Shown piece by piece: positions 39,572-49,730 of a stretch of DNA of 64,000 nt. The notes under the pieces are model-generated. The model did not search any database, was not told the DNA's origin, and saw only the letters and a list, made by a program, of their open reading frames with translations. The stretch spans positions 124,001-188,000 of the forward strand of contig NZ_CP159258.1 in assembly GCF_040438925.1 (NCBI RefSeq), given 5' to 3'. The position numbers and the translations under genes were made by a program. The DNA is from Pseudomonas sp. MYb327 (GTDB lineage: Bacteria; Pseudomonadota; Gammaproteobacteria; Pseudomonadales; Pseudomonadaceae). Every line of letters begins with the position of its first letter. Within the stretch, counting starts at the first letter, position 1.

Positions 39572-40491
39572 GCGTGGTGGTACGCCGGCTCGACGAGAAA
39601 CTCGAGCAGGGCCTTTTGCGCGTGAAGACGGTTTTCCGCTTGATCCCAGGCGACTGAGCGTGGATCGTCGAGCAGGTCGACACTGATCTCTTCGCCACGG
39701 TGGGCTGGCAGGCAATGCATGAACAGTACGTCCGGGGCGGCCAGGTCGAGCAGGGCACGGTTGACTTGATACGGGGCAAACAGTTGCAGGCGCTTGGCGG
39801 TTTCTTCTTCCTGGCCCATGGAGGTCCAGACGTCGGTGCTCACCAGATGGGCGCCGCGAACTGCATCTTTCGGATCGCGAACGATGGTCACGCGGTCGCC
39901 GGCCTTGGCCATGAATTCGGGGTTCGGCTCGTAACCTTCCGGGCAGGCGATGCGCAACTGGAAGTCGAACTGGATCGCCGCTTCTATATAGCTGTTGCAC
40001 ATGTTGTTGCCGTCGCCGATCCAGGCCACGGTTTTGCCCTGGATGGAACCGCGGTGTTCGAGGAACGTCTGCATGTCGGCGAGCAACTGGCACGGGTGCA
40101 GGTCATCGGACAGGCCATTGATCAGCGGGACGCGCGAATTGGCAGCGAATTCGGTCAGTGTGCTGTGGGAAAACGTACGGATCATCACCGCATCAAGCAT
40201 GCTCGACATGACAATGGCGGCGTCGCCGATCGGCTCGCCACGGCCTAGTTGCGTGTCACGCGGCGACAGGAAGATCGCCTGGCCACCGAGCTGGATCATG
40301 CCGGCTTCGAACGAAATGCGTGTGCGGGTCGAGGATTTCTCGAAGATCATCCCGAGCACGCGGTTTTTCAGAGGCTCGAACAGTACGCCGCGGTTACGCA
40401 GGTCCTTGAGCTCAACGCCTCGACGGATCACGCTGACCAGCTCTTCGGGCGTGCAATCCATCAGGGAGAGAAAGTGCCTTGCGCTCATCAT
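39568..40491 (-). CDS. argF: Ornithine carbamoyltransferase, anabolic
   Basis: 307 residues. Carbamoyl-phosphate binding [12 protein letters not shown] (about 51-62), [11 protein letters not shown], ornithine-binding [11 protein letters not shown] and the C-terminal [12 protein letters not shown] are intact. It makes citrulline from ornithine and carbamoyl phosphate. The gene begins MMSARHF; ATG 40491 has AGG six bases upstream, ATG 40488 nine, and the P. aeruginosa protein begins at the second Met. A promoter overlapped by an ArgR-type operator lies about 105 bases upstream, which fits arginine repression of biosynthesis. Confidence 0.95.
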   Translation of the reverse strand: MMSARHFLSLMDCTPEELVSVIRRGVELKDLRNRGVLFEPLKNRVLGMIFEKSSTRTRISFEAGMIQLGGQAIFLSPRDTQLGRGEPIGDAAIVMSSMLDAVMIRTFSHSTLTEFAANSRVPLINGLSDDLHPCQLLADMQTFLEHRGSIQGKTVAWIGDGNNMCNSYIEAAIQFDFQLRIACPEGYEPNPEFMAKAGDRVTIVRDPKDAVRGAHLVSTDVWTSMGQEEETAKRLQLFAPYQVNRALLDLAAPDVLFMHCLPAHRGEEISVDLLDDPRSVAWDQAENRLHAQKALLEFLVEPAYHHA

Positions 40492-40593
40492 TGACTACCT
40501 TTTTGCTACAAACCGCAGATGCTCAAAGCCTTGTTTAACGGAACAACGGGCGAGACCTGCGGCGTAAGCCGCACGGGGCGACGAAATAGGGGA

Positions 40594-40630
40594 AGGCGCG
40601 ATCTTATAATTAAATGTCGCGTCTTACCAA
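40594..40630. promoter_or_regulatory. Tandem ArgR-type operator over the argF promoter
   Basis: The Pseudomonas ArgR half-site is TGTCGC-N8-AA with N5 to the next unit. Here TGTCGC (40615-40620) is followed after 8 bases by AA (40629-40630). Exactly 21 bases upstream stands AGGCGC (40594) with AA at 40608-40609. On the argF strand, TTGGTA (40630-40625) and TATAAG (40608-40603) with a 16-base spacer form the promoter, so bound ArgR would cover both -35 and -10. Confidence 0.75.
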
Positions 40631-40950
40631 TAGGGCTACGGTTTTTAGGGGATTTCAGAGGGGCTACGGGATTACCGCAGTAGCGCTTTTGAAGCCTGTT
40701 TCCTGACAGCAGCCGAGCATTTGTACACCGGCCCTGTGGAGCTTGGCAATTAAACGGGGCGGGGACGGTGCGCTGGCGGTCGGTTTCTGACCTGTCGTTC
40801 GTAACGCTCAAGGTGAATCGCAGCGGCCATCGGCTGGCCTGATGGCCGCCAATTCACAAGACGTACGTCGCTGGCGCGGTGGCGGGGCAGGCGCCATAGT
40901 TTTGTTCCCGCGGCCGATATTGCCCGCCCAGAACAAGACAGAGACTGGCC
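40631..40950. other. Intergenic DNA between the argF promoter and the molybdopterin gene
   Basis: About 320 bp without a gene. The left end belongs to the argF promoter. The rest should contain the leader of the molybdopterin oxidoreductase; no strong -10/-35 or terminator is evident. Confidence 0.45.
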
Positions 40951-43056
40951 ATGACCAAGACTCTCCATCACCGTGCCTGCCACCTGTGTGAAGCCATCTG
41001 TGGCCTGACCATCGAAACCACCGAACTCGAAGGTAATGTGCAGATCACTTCGATCAAGGGCGATCCACTCGATACATTCAGTCGCGGGCATATCTGTCCG
41101 AAGGCTGTCGCCCTGCAAGACATTCAGAACGATCCGGATCGCCTGCATCAGCCAATGCTGCGGGTGGGCAGTGAATGGCAGCCGATCGAGTGGGAGGCTG
41201 CCTTCAACCTGGTGGCTGAACGTCTTGCGCAGATTCAGGAGCGTCACGGGCAAAACTCGGTGGCGGTCTATCAAGGCAACCCCAGCGTGCACAACTATGG
41301 GCTGATGACCCACAGCAATTACTTTCTCGGTCTGCTGAAAACCCGCAACCGCTTTTCCGCGACCTCGGTCGATCAGTTGCCCCATCACCTGACCAGTCAT
41401 TTGATGTACGGACACGGCTTGCTGCTGCCAATACCTGACATCGATCACACCGACTTCATGCTGATCCTCGGCGGCAACCCGCTGGCGTCCAACGGCAGCA
41501 TCATGACCGTGCCGGATGTGGAAAAGCGCTTGAAGGCGATACAGGCCCGTGGCGGCAAAGTGGTGGTGATCGACCCGCGCCGCAGCGAAACAGCCGCCAT
41601 TGCCGATCAGCATTTGTTTGTGCGTCCCGGTGGCGACGCGGCGTTGCTGTTCGGGTTACTCAATACCTTGTTCGCTGAAGGCTTGACCCGCGACACTCAT
41701 TTGCCGGTAGACGGGCTGGATGAAGTCCGCGCGGCTGTCGCGAATTTTACCGCCGAGGCCATGAGCCCGTTGTGTACGGTGCCAGCCGAGCAGATCCGCC
41801 AACTGGCGCGGGATTTCGCCGCTGCCCCGACCGCCGTTTGCTACGGCCGCATGGGCGTCTCGACCCAGACGTTCGGCACGTTGTGTCATTGGCTGGTGCA
41901 ATTGATCAATCTGGTCACAGGTAATCTCGACCGTGTCGGTGGTGCGATGTGCACGGAGCCAGCGGTGGACCTGGTGGCTTCCACGTCGGGCGGGCATTTC
42001 AATTTGTGGCAGAGCCGCGTCTCCGGGCGCCCGGAATACGCGGGCGAACTGCCGGTGTCAGCGCTGGCTGAAGAGATGCTCACTGAAGGCGAAGGGCAGG
42101 TTCGCGCACTGATCACCGTGGCGGGCAACCCGGTGCTATCGACGCCCAATGGCCGACAACTGGAGCAGGCATTGGACGGTCTGGAGTTCATGGTCAGTGT
42201 CGATCTGTATATCAATGAAACCACGCGCTACGCCGACCTGATCCTGCCGTCCACCTCGGCGCTGGAAAACGATCATTACGACACCACGTTCAACATGTTT
42301 GCGGTACGCAACGTCAGCCGTTTCAACCGCGCGGTCTTGGCCAAACCGGAAGGCGCGCTGCATGACTGGGAGATTTTCGTCGGGTTGGCCAACGCGTTCG
42401 CGGCGAAGACCGGCAAGCAGCTGAAACCGACCATCGCCCCGGCGCAGATGATCGACCGTGGTTTGCGCATGGGGATGTATGGCGATAGCTCGGAACACAA
42501 ACTGTCTTTGGCCACTCTGTTCGATCATCCCCATGGGATCGATCTGGGTGCGCTGAAACCCAACTTGGTATCCCGTTTGAAAACCGCCAACCAGCGTATC
42601 CAGGCCGCCCCGGCCGTAATCCTCGCTGACCTCGAGCGTTTTGCGGCGTTGCAGGCACCGGCCGCCGATGAGTTGTTGATGATCGGCCGTCGGCATGTGC
42701 GCAGTAACAACTCGTGGATGCACAACTATCACCGTCTGGTGAAAGGCAAGCCGCGTCATCAGTTGTTGATGAACCCGGATGATCTCGCTAGCCGCGGTTT
42801 GAGCGACGGGCAGAAGGTTCGGGTCAGCTCGCGGGTGGGTGTGATCGAAGTTGAAGTGCTGGGCAGCCTCGATATGATGAAAGGCGTGGTCAGCCTCCCT
42901 CACGGTTGGGGTCATGCCCGCCCTGGCGTTCAAATGACCATCGCCAGTGGCCAACCGGGTTCCAGTGCCAATGACCTGACCGACGAGTGTCAGCTCGATG
43001 AGTTGTCAGGGAATGCGGCACTCAATGGTGTTCCCGTGACCGTGGCGGCGGCTTGA
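40951..43056 (+). CDS. Molybdopterin-dependent oxidoreductase (DMSO reductase superfamily), orphan
   Basis: 701 residues. The N-terminal [4Fe-4S] site is HRACHLCEAICGL...GHICPKAVAL (C-x2-C-x3-C, then a distant Cys). The molybdopterin-binding core has YQGNPSVHNYGLMT, LILGGNPLASNGS, VVVIDPRRSETA and LILPSTSALEND. The C-terminal molydop-binding domain includes GRRHVRSNNSWMHN and SLPHGWGHARPGV. There is no Tat signal, so it is probably cytoplasmic. No FeS or membrane-anchor subunit is next to it. The molybdenum ligand and substrate are unclear; the Ser of NPSVH is a candidate position only. Confidence 0.88.
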   Translation: MTKTLHHRACHLCEAICGLTIETTELEGNVQITSIKGDPLDTFSRGHICPKAVALQDIQNDPDRLHQPMLRVGSEWQPIEWEAAFNLVAERLAQIQERHGQNSVAVYQGNPSVHNYGLMTHSNYFLGLLKTRNRFSATSVDQLPHHLTSHLMYGHGLLLPIPDIDHTDFMLILGGNPLASNGSIMTVPDVEKRLKAIQARGGKVVVIDPRRSETAAIADQHLFVRPGGDAALLFGLLNTLFAEGLTRDTHLPVDGLDEVRAAVANFTAEAMSPLCTVPAEQIRQLARDFAAAPTAVCYGRMGVSTQTFGTLCHWLVQLINLVTGNLDRVGGAMCTEPAVDLVASTSGGHFNLWQSRVSGRPEYAGELPVSALAEEMLTEGEGQVRALITVAGNPVLSTPNGRQLEQALDGLEFMVSVDLYINETTRYADLILPSTSALENDHYDTTFNMFAVRNVSRFNRAVLAKPEGALHDWEIFVGLANAFAAKTGKQLKPTIAPAQMIDRGLRMGMYGDSSEHKLSLATLFDHPHGIDLGALKPNLVSRLKTANQRIQAAPAVILADLERFAALQAPAADELLMIGRRHVRSNNSWMHNYHRLVKGKPRHQLLMNPDDLASRGLSDGQKVRVSSRVGVIEVEVLGSLDMMKGVVSLPHGWGHARPGVQMTIASGQPGSSANDLTDECQLDELSGNAALNGVPVTVAAA

Positions 43057-43153
43057 TCGTATCTGACGGAGAGACCGAGCAGGGCGCTCGGCTTTCCGTT
43101 ACAATGCGCCACCGTGCCGACCCATGAGTCGGAAAGTTCAGCCGAGGTGCTCC

Positions 43154-43495
43154 ATGGATATCATCGAAACGATTAAAGAGCAGATTGCCAACAACACCAT
43201 TCTGCTTTACATGAAAGGCTCGCCGAATGCCCCGCAGTGTGGCTTCTCCGCGAAAGCCGCTCAGGCCGTGATGGCGTGTGGCGAAAAGTTTGCGTACGTG
43301 GACATCCTGCAGAACCCGGAAATCCGCGCCAACCTGCCAAAATACGCCAACTGGCCAACCTTCCCGCAACTGTGGGTGGGTGGTGAGCTGGTCGGCGGTA
43401 GCGACATCATGACCGAGATGGCTGCAGACGGTTCTTTGCAAACCACCATCAAGGCTGCTGTTGAAGCCGCTGCTGCTGCCAAGTCCGAAGCCTGA
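43154..43495 (+). CDS. grxD: Monothiol glutaredoxin Grx4 family
   Basis: 113 residues. The CGFS active site (PQCGFSAKAAQ) with the upstream Lys (LYMKGSP), the WPTFPQLWVGGELVGGSDI cis-Pro and glutathione-binding block, and an Ala-rich tail are present. CGFS glutaredoxins carry glutathione-ligated [2Fe-2S] clusters and deliver them to targets. The ATG at 43154 is the family start. It stands next to bfr and bfd, so iron metabolism genes are grouped here. Confidence 0.93.
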   Translation: MDIIETIKEQIANNTILLYMKGSPNAPQCGFSAKAAQAVMACGEKFAYVDILQNPEIRANLPKYANWPTFPQLWVGGELVGGSDIMTEMAADGSLQTTIKAAVEAAAAAKSEA

Positions 43496-43536
43496 TTTGT
43501 CAGTACGCGGGTTTCCGGTAAACCTGAAACCCGCGC

Positions 43537-43580
43537 AATAAAAAAGCCCCGCCTTATTAACAGAGCGGGGCTTTTTATTG
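43537..43580. terminator. Bidirectional terminator between grxD and bfr
   Basis: AAAAAGCCCCGC (43541-43552) pairs with GCGGGGCTTTTT (43565-43576). T runs on both strands serve the two convergent genes. Confidence 0.92.
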
Positions 43581-43603
43581 CATCGAGATTGGCGGCGTAG
43601 AAC

Positions 43604-44080
43604 TTACTCGTCGTCGCCCATCTGCGATTGCAGGTAGTTTTCGATACCGATTTTATCGATCAGGCCAAGTTGGGTTTCCAGCCAGTCGATATGTTCTTCT
43701 TCGGACTCAAGAATATCTTCAAGCAGGTCACGGCTACCGAAGTCGCCAACCGTTTCGCAATGAGCGATGGCCACTTTGAGATCAGCATGACCGGTGCGTT
43801 CGATACGCAGGTCGCACTCAATCATTTCCTTGGTGTGTTCGCCGATTTGAAGCTTGCCGAGGTCCTGAACGTTCGGCAGGCCTTCAAGGAACAGGATGCG
43901 CTTGATCAGCTTGTCCGCGTGCTTCATCTCGTCGATGGATTCGTGGTACTCGTGCTTGCCGAGCTTGTTCAGGCCCCAGTCTTCATACATGCGCGCATGC
44001 AGAAAGTACTGATTGATCGCGACCAGCTCATTGGCAAGGATCTTGTTGAGATGCTGGATGACTGTAACGTCGCCTTTCAT
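43604..44080 (-). CDS. bfr: Bacterioferritin (BfrB-like)
   Basis: 158 residues, same length as P. aeruginosa BfrB. The four-helix bundle holds the ferroxidase ligands in [32 protein letters not shown] (Met of DEMKHAD is the haem axial ligand) and [18 protein letters not shown]. It stores iron as a 24-mer with haem at subunit interfaces; Bfd docks there and reduces the core. The ATG at 44080 is chosen: the frame extends 10 codons upstream, but the family starts [15 protein letters not shown]. bfd lies upstream on the same strand but is separated by a terminator. Confidence 0.94.
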   Translation of the reverse strand: MKGDVTVIQHLNKILANELVAINQYFLHARMYEDWGLNKLGKHEYHESIDEMKHADKLIKRILFLEGLPNVQDLGKLQIGEHTKEMIECDLRIERTGHADLKVAIAHCETVGDFGSRDLLEDILESEEEHIDWLETQLGLIDKIGIENYLQSQMGDDE

Positions 44081-44237
44081 GATGGGGTCCTGCCCTGTAT
44101 TAACCGTCAATAGAGAAGAGTTTGAGCCCCGTATTTAATAGTGTCAAACCTAAGTTATTGAAACTTAAATGAAAATTAATCGGAATAAGAATGTTTGTGT
44201 TCCGCGTCTAGAGCCTAAGCAATTGATTTTCAGGCAT

Positions 44238-44262
44238 AAAAAAACCGGACATCAGTCCGGTT
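44238..44262 (-). terminator. Terminator of bfd
   Basis: AACCGGAC (44243-44250) and GTCCGGTT (44255-44262) form the stem; read on the minus strand it is followed by a run of seven T. Confidence 0.88.
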
Positions 44263-44278
44263 CTTTGAAATAGGGTAT

Positions 44279-44497
44279 TTATGCGGCTGTAAATTCCGCA
44301 GGAAAAGGAATTGCAGCCTGAGCAGTTTGCAGTTTGGTCAGGGTCTCGCGAACCACTTCCTTGGCCAGGCAGGCACATTTGCCACATTGACTGGCAACGC
44401 CGGTGGCCTGGCGGACTTCCTTGTAGCTGCAGCATCCTTCATAGATCGCATCGCGGATTTGGCCGTCGGTGACGCCAGTGCAGAGGCAAACATACAT
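44279..44497 (-). CDS. bfd: Bacterioferritin-associated ferredoxin Bfd
   Basis: 72 residues with the Bfd [2Fe-2S] arrangement MYVCLCTGVTDGQIRDAI ... CGKCACLAKEVV (Cys-x-Cys, then Cys-x2-Cys). Bfd binds bacterioferritin and passes electrons so that stored Fe3+ is released as Fe2+. Its promoter carries a Fur-type box, so it should be induced when iron is short. It is transcribed in the same direction as bfr but ends in its own terminator. Confidence 0.94.
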   Translation of the reverse strand: MYVCLCTGVTDGQIRDAIYEGCCSYKEVRQATGVASQCGKCACLAKEVVRETLTKLQTAQAAIPFPAEFTAA

Positions 44498-44535
44498 AAG
44501 TGAAAACCGTCGCTTGTTATGCTCGAATGCGATGG

Positions 44536-44564
44536 ATCTTAATGTTAACGAGAATGATTGTCAA
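44536..44564 (-). promoter_or_regulatory. bfd promoter with embedded Fur-type box
   Basis: On the minus strand TTGACA (44564-44559), 17 bases and TAAGAT (44541-44536) make a near-consensus sigma-70 promoter. GACAATCATTCTCGTTAAC (44562-44544) agrees with the 19-bp Fur consensus at about 13 positions and fills the -35 to -10 interval, which is ideal for Fe2+-Fur repression. Confidence 0.78.
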
Positions 44565-44785
44565 AGTGCTTTGGAGGCGCTTTTTTCAGGCCTGACGAAC
44601 GGTAGCCAACAACGGAATCCTCTCCGGCGTTTTTATCTGTGCGGGAAAAACCGTTAAGACAGGTCAAAAACGCAGTGTATGATGGCCGGTCTTTTCGAAA
44701 CGGGTTCGTGTCACAGGGCTGTCGCTTGAGGGTGGCAGGCTGATACCAATCTTGTTTTTCACGTTTCTACACCAGGAGATATCCA

Positions 44786-45388
44786 ATGAGCGTACTCGTA
44801 GGCAAACAAGCCCCTGACTTCACCGTACCGGCCGTACTCGGCAATGGCGAAATCGTAGACAGCTTCACCCTGTCGTCGGCCATCAAAGGCAAATACGGCC
44901 TGGTGTTCTTCTACCCACTGGACTTCACCTTCGTTTGCCCGTCGGAGCTGATCGCTCTGGACAACCGCATGTCTGAGTTCAAGGCACGCAACGTTGAAGT
45001 AGTCGCGGTCTCGATCGACTCGCACTTCACCCACAACGCATGGCGCAACACCCCGGTAAACGATGGCGGTATCGGCGCAGTCCGTTACACCATGGCTGCC
45101 GACATCAAGCAGGAAATCATGAAGGCCTACGACGTTCAGTCCGCTGACGGCGTTGCTTTCCGTGGCGCGTTCCTGATCGACGACAAAGGTGTTGTCCGCT
45201 CGCAGATCATCAACGACCTGCCGCTGGGCCGTAACATGGAAGAGCTGCTGCGTCTGGTCGACGCTCTGCAATTCCACGAAGAGCACGGCGAAGTTTGCCC
45301 TGCCAACTGGAAAAAAGGCGACAAGGGCATGAACGCTTCGCCAGAAGGCGTTGCTGCTTACCTGACCGAGCACGCTGCTGCGCTGTAA
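44786..45388 (+). CDS. Typical 2-Cys peroxiredoxin (AhpC/TSA family)
   Basis: 200 residues. The peroxidatic Cys lies in FYPLDFTFVCPSELIAL and the resolving Cys in HGEVCPANWKKGDKGM; GVAFRGAFLIDDKGVVR is typical. It reduces H2O2 and organic peroxides in the cytoplasm. It lies in the iron-storage neighbourhood (grxD-bfr-bfd), as in P. aeruginosa, and has a strong AGGAGATATCC ribosome-binding site. No ahpF is adjacent, so thioredoxin or another reductase is the likely partner. It is monocistronic with a strong terminator. Confidence 0.94.
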   Translation: MSVLVGKQAPDFTVPAVLGNGEIVDSFTLSSAIKGKYGLVFFYPLDFTFVCPSELIALDNRMSEFKARNVEVVAVSIDSHFTHNAWRNTPVNDGGIGAVRYTMAADIKQEIMKAYDVQSADGVAFRGAFLIDDKGVVRSQIINDLPLGRNMEELLRLVDALQFHEEHGEVCPANWKKGDKGMNASPEGVAAYLTEHAAAL

Positions 45389-45400
45389 GGCACCAGGTAC

Positions 45401-45430
45401 AAAAAAACCGGCCTCAGGGCCGGTTTTTTT
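45401..45430. terminator. Bidirectional terminator between the peroxiredoxin gene and rnt
   Basis: AAAAAAACCGGCC (45401-45413) and GGCCGGTTTTTTT (45418-45430) form a perfect 13-bp stem with a TCAG loop. Confidence 0.93.
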
Positions 45431-45478
45431 ATGGGCAGAATATGTCTGGAACCCTGTGGGAGCAGGGTCGCACCCGGA

Positions 45479-46156
45479 TCAATCGTCGAAATCTTCCCAG
45501 CCGCCCATTTGCTTCCAGCGGTTAACAATGCCGCAGAACAGCTCGGCGGTCTTCTCGGTGTCGTAGCGAGCCGAGTGGGCCTCGCGACCGTCGAAGTCGA
45601 TATCGGCGGCCTGACAAGCCTTTGCCAACACTGTTTGACCGTAAGCCAGACCGGCGAGGGTCGCTGTATCGAAGCTGGAGAACGGGTGGAACGGGTTGCG
45701 CTTCATGTCCAAGCGCGCGACGGCAGCGTTAAGGAAACCCAAATCGAAGCTGCTGTTGTGCCCGACCAGAATCGCCCGTTTGCAACCATTGGCCTTGAGA
45801 GCCTTGCGCACGCCGCGGAAGATATCATTCAGCGCCGACTCTTCACTCACGGCCATGCGCAGTGGGTGATCGAGCTTGATGCCGGTGAACTCCAGGGCGG
45901 CTGCTTCGATGTTCGCGCCTTCGAAAGGCTCGACACGGAAGAAGTAAGTGTGATCCGGGTAAACAAAACCCTTTTCATCCATGGCGATGGTGGTTGCGGC
46001 GATTTCCAGCAGCGCATCGGTGGCCGAGTTGAAGCCACCGGTTTCTACGTCGACGACAACTGGCAGGTAGCCACGAAACCGTGCGGCCATTGGGTGACGG
46101 GAACCGCCTCCACCGCCATTACTTTCCTGTTCGTCGTCGAAATGGTCTTCACTCAC
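45479..46156 (-). CDS. rnt: Ribonuclease T
   Basis: 225 residues. DEDDh exonuclease motifs: [22 protein letters not shown] (Exo I), [16 protein letters not shown] (Exo II) and [17 protein letters not shown] (Exo III, with the catalytic His). The N-terminus is Gly-rich and acidic. It trims the 3' ends of tRNAs and other stable RNAs. Its ATG overlaps the pyrC stop by four bases (ATGA), so it is coupled to pyrC. Confidence 0.95.
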   Translation of the reverse strand: MSEDHFDDEQESNGGGGGSRHPMAARFRGYLPVVVDVETGGFNSATDALLEIAATTIAMDEKGFVYPDHTYFFRVEPFEGANIEAAALEFTGIKLDHPLRMAVSEESALNDIFRGVRKALKANGCKRAILVGHNSSFDLGFLNAAVARLDMKRNPFHPFSSFDTATLAGLAYGQTVLAKACQAADIDFDGREAHSARYDTEKTAELFCGIVNRWKQMGGWEDFDD

Positions 46157-47199
46157 GCGTGTTCCTCCAGCAGGCGCCAGCGCAGTTTTTCACCGGCGCG
46201 CAGCGGGATAACGGTCAACTCGCCAAATGGCAAGCTGGTTGGGGCGGTCCACTCTTCGCGAACCAGGGTGATGCGATCGGTATTCGCCGGCAGGCCGTAG
46301 AAGCGCGGGCCGTTGAGGCTGGCAAAGGCTTCAAGCTTGCCCAGCGCGTTACGCTGTTCGAACGCTTCGGCGTACATCTCGATCGCCGCATAAGCGGTGT
46401 AGCAGCCGGCACAGCCGCAAGCGGCTTCTTTGGCGTGCTGAGCGTGGGGAGCCGAGTCGGTGCCAAGGAAGAACTTCTCGCTGCCGCTGGTTGCAGCGTC
46501 GAGCAGGGCTTCCTGATGCGTATTGCGCTTGAGAATCGGCAAGCAATAGAAGTGCGGCCGAATCCCGCCCACCAGCATATGGTTACGGTTGTACAGCAGG
46601 TGATGCGCGGTAATGGTCGCGCCAACGTTGGCCGGAGCCGAATTGACGAATTGCACGGCATCCGCGGTGGTGATGTGTTCGAACACCACTTTGAGGGTCG
46701 GGAAACGCTCGACCACACGACGCATGTGCTCATCGATGAAGATTTTTTCGCGGTCGAACACGTCGACGTCGCCACGGGTGACTTCACCGTGAATCAACAA
46801 AGGCATTCCCACTTCGGCCATGGCCTCCAGTGCAGGGAAGATCTTGTCGATGCTGGTGACGCCAGAGTCCGAGTTGGTGGTCGCGCCGGCCGGGTACAGC
46901 TTGGCGGCGTACACGAAACCGCTGGCCTTGGCCTCGCGAATTTCTTCGGGCTGGGTGCGGTCGGTCAGGTACAGCACCATCAGCGGTTCGAACTGGCTGC
47001 CGGCCGGGCGGGCAGCGAGAATCCGCTGGCGATAGCCGTCGGCTTCGGCCGCATTGCGGACCGGAGGAACCAGGTTGGGCATGATGATGGCGCGACCAAA
47101 GGTACGCGCGACATCCGCAACGGTATTGGTCAACACAGCACCATCGCGAAGATGAATATGCCAGTCGTCGGGACGCAGCAGGGTCAGGCGGTCGGACAT
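46153..47199 (-). CDS. pyrC: Dihydroorotase (class II)
   Basis: 348 residues, the size of class II Pyr[14 protein letters not shown] carries the metal-binding HxH, the carbamylated Lys lies in [15 protein letters not shown], and later metal His residues are in LLIHGEV and [29 protein letters not shown] closes the active site. It forms dihydroorotate in pyrimidine synthesis. rnt is translated from its overlapping stop. Confidence 0.96.
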   Translation of the reverse strand: MSDRLTLLRPDDWHIHLRDGAVLTNTVADVARTFGRAIIMPNLVPPVRNAAEADGYRQRILAARPAGSQFEPLMVLYLTDRTQPEEIREAKASGFVYAAKLYPAGATTNSDSGVTSIDKIFPALEAMAEVGMPLLIHGEVTRGDVDVFDREKIFIDEHMRRVVERFPTLKVVFEHITTADAVQFVNSAPANVGATITAHHLLYNRNHMLVGGIRPHFYCLPILKRNTHQEALLDAATSGSEKFFLGTDSAPHAQHAKEAACGCAGCYTAYAAIEMYAEAFEQRNALGKLEAFASLNGPRFYGLPANTDRITLVREEWTAPTSLPFGELTVIPLRAGEKLRWRLLEEHA

Positions 47200-47358
47200 G
47201 AGGGGATTCCAGGCGGGTCAAACTGAAGGGAATGCTACCGGAAAAGACTCTTGCAGGCACTCGCTATCAAGTTTTGCGGGAAGCTTCCGATATCCAACAG
47301 GTATGCCGTAAACAAGTGTGTGTCGGTCTTTTTGTTGTAGAAGCCAGTGGAGCCTCCC

Positions 47359-48264
47359 GTGCGCCAGCGTTATTTAGCCTTGCTCAGTGTGTTTGCCAGC
47401 CTTCCTGCGATGGCGCTCACTTTCCAGACCCGTCTGGAGAGCATTGAGTGGACGGTCGAAGGTGACAAGTTCGAATGCCGGCTGACTCAGCCAATCACCG
47501 ATTTCGGCTCGGGGCAGTTTGTGCGCCGTGCTGGCGAGCAGGCGACATTTCGTCTGAATGCTTACAACGCCATGATGGGCGGCGGTTCGGCCACGTTGCT
47601 GGCAGCGGCTGCGCCCTGGCAGCCGGGGCGTGGGGATATCAACTTGGGTACTGTGAGAATTGGCAGCGGTAATGTGTTGTTCAACAGTTCACAGGTACAG
47701 GCCGGACGATTGATCAGTGGACTGATGGACGGGCGTAGTCCGGTGATTCGGCATTCTTCGGGCGATGGCCGGGTGTCGGAAGTGCGTTTGCTGCCAGTCA
47801 AATTCAGTAAGGCTTACGCTGATTATCAGGGCTGCGTGGCCAAGTTGTTACCGCAGAATTTTGAGCAAGTGAAGCAATCCGAAGTCGGCTTCCCCGGTGG
47901 CGGTATCGATCTGGATACTGCCGCGAAAGCCAGGCTACAGGTCATGCTGGAGTACATGCAGGCCGATCCAACGGTCAATCACATCGAACTCGATGGCCAC
48001 TCCGACAATAGCGGCAACCGCTTGACCAATCGTGACCTGTCACGCCGCCGGGCTCTGGCGGTCATGGAGTTCTTCAAGGCCAACGGAATTCAGGAATCGC
48101 AAATCACCGTCCGTTTCCACGGCGAGCGTTATCCATTGGCGCCGAACACCAACAACGCCAACCGCTCGAAGAATCGCCGGGTAGCGGTGCGTCTGGAGCG
48201 GGGAGCGCCGGCGGAGCAGGTTGCTCCTCAGGCTACGAAACCGGCAGCCTCGGCAACTTCCTGA
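47359..48264 (+). CDS. motY: Flagellar motor stator-associated protein MotY (OmpA-like)
   Basis: 301 residues with a signal peptide (MRQRYLALLSVFASLPAMA). The MotY N-terminal domain (LTFQTRLESIEWTVEGDKFEC) is followed by an OmpA/peptidoglycan-binding domain with HIELDGHSDNSGNRLTNRDLSRRRA and NANRSKNRRVAVRL. MotY sits in the periplasmic T-ring region and stabilises the stator in polar flagella. The GTG at 47359 has GGAG seven bases upstream and begins the signal peptide; another GTG four codons earlier is less likely. The place between pyrC and argG matches P. aeruginosa. Confidence 0.93.
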   Translation: MRQRYLALLSVFASLPAMALTFQTRLESIEWTVEGDKFECRLTQPITDFGSGQFVRRAGEQATFRLNAYNAMMGGGSATLLAAAAPWQPGRGDINLGTVRIGSGNVLFNSSQVQAGRLISGLMDGRSPVIRHSSGDGRVSEVRLLPVKFSKAYADYQGCVAKLLPQNFEQVKQSEVGFPGGGIDLDTAAKARLQVMLEYMQADPTVNHIELDGHSDNSGNRLTNRDLSRRRALAVMEFFKANGIQESQITVRFHGERYPLAPNTNNANRSKNRRVAVRLERGAPAEQVAPQATKPAASATS

Positions 48265-48297
48265 CCACTCGGTCATCGTCGCTCTCTCGACAGATTC

Positions 48298-48334
48298 TGT
48301 CGCTTCGTCGTCATAAGCTGTCGCGCCACTGTAA
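48298..48334. promoter_or_regulatory. Tandem ArgR-type operator upstream of argG
   Basis: Two perfect TGTCGC hexamers stand at 48298-48303 and 48319-48324, exactly 21 bases apart. The second is followed after 8 bases by AA (48333-48334), the first by CA (48312-48313). This is the TGTCGC-N8-AA-N5 geometry of Pseudomonas ArgR operators. It ends 59 bases before the argG start, over the likely promoter. Confidence 0.75.
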
Positions 48335-48393
48335 ATTATCCTGCATGAGCGGTAGACTTCCCGGCTTTCCGTAGAACCCCGTGGAGTGATGGC

Positions 48394-49611
<1,218 letters not shown>

Positions 49612-49632
49612 GACCTTTGAGCTTGTAATGGA

Positions 49633-49663
49633 TTTGTGGCCTCGTCATCGACGAGGCCACAAA
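49633..49663 (+). terminator. Hairpin after argG
   Basis: TTTGTGGCCTCGTC (49633-49646) and GACGAGGCCACAAA (49650-49663) form a perfect 14-bp stem with a three-base loop 21 bases after the argG stop. No T tract follows at once, so it is a terminator or 3' stabiliser. Confidence 0.7.
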
Positions 49664-49730
49664 CTTGCGAAATGGGGTTTTTACCTGATATTGCGTTTCA
49701 ATCATTTTTTGTCGACTTATGCCCCTCGTG

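Noticed and set aside
38462..40093. A 543-codon frame fusing an N-terminal extension to the ABC ATPase
   Set aside because: The first ~170 codons lie within argF in another frame and are Arg/Pro-rich nonsense; the real start is the ATG at 39571 overlapping the argF stop.
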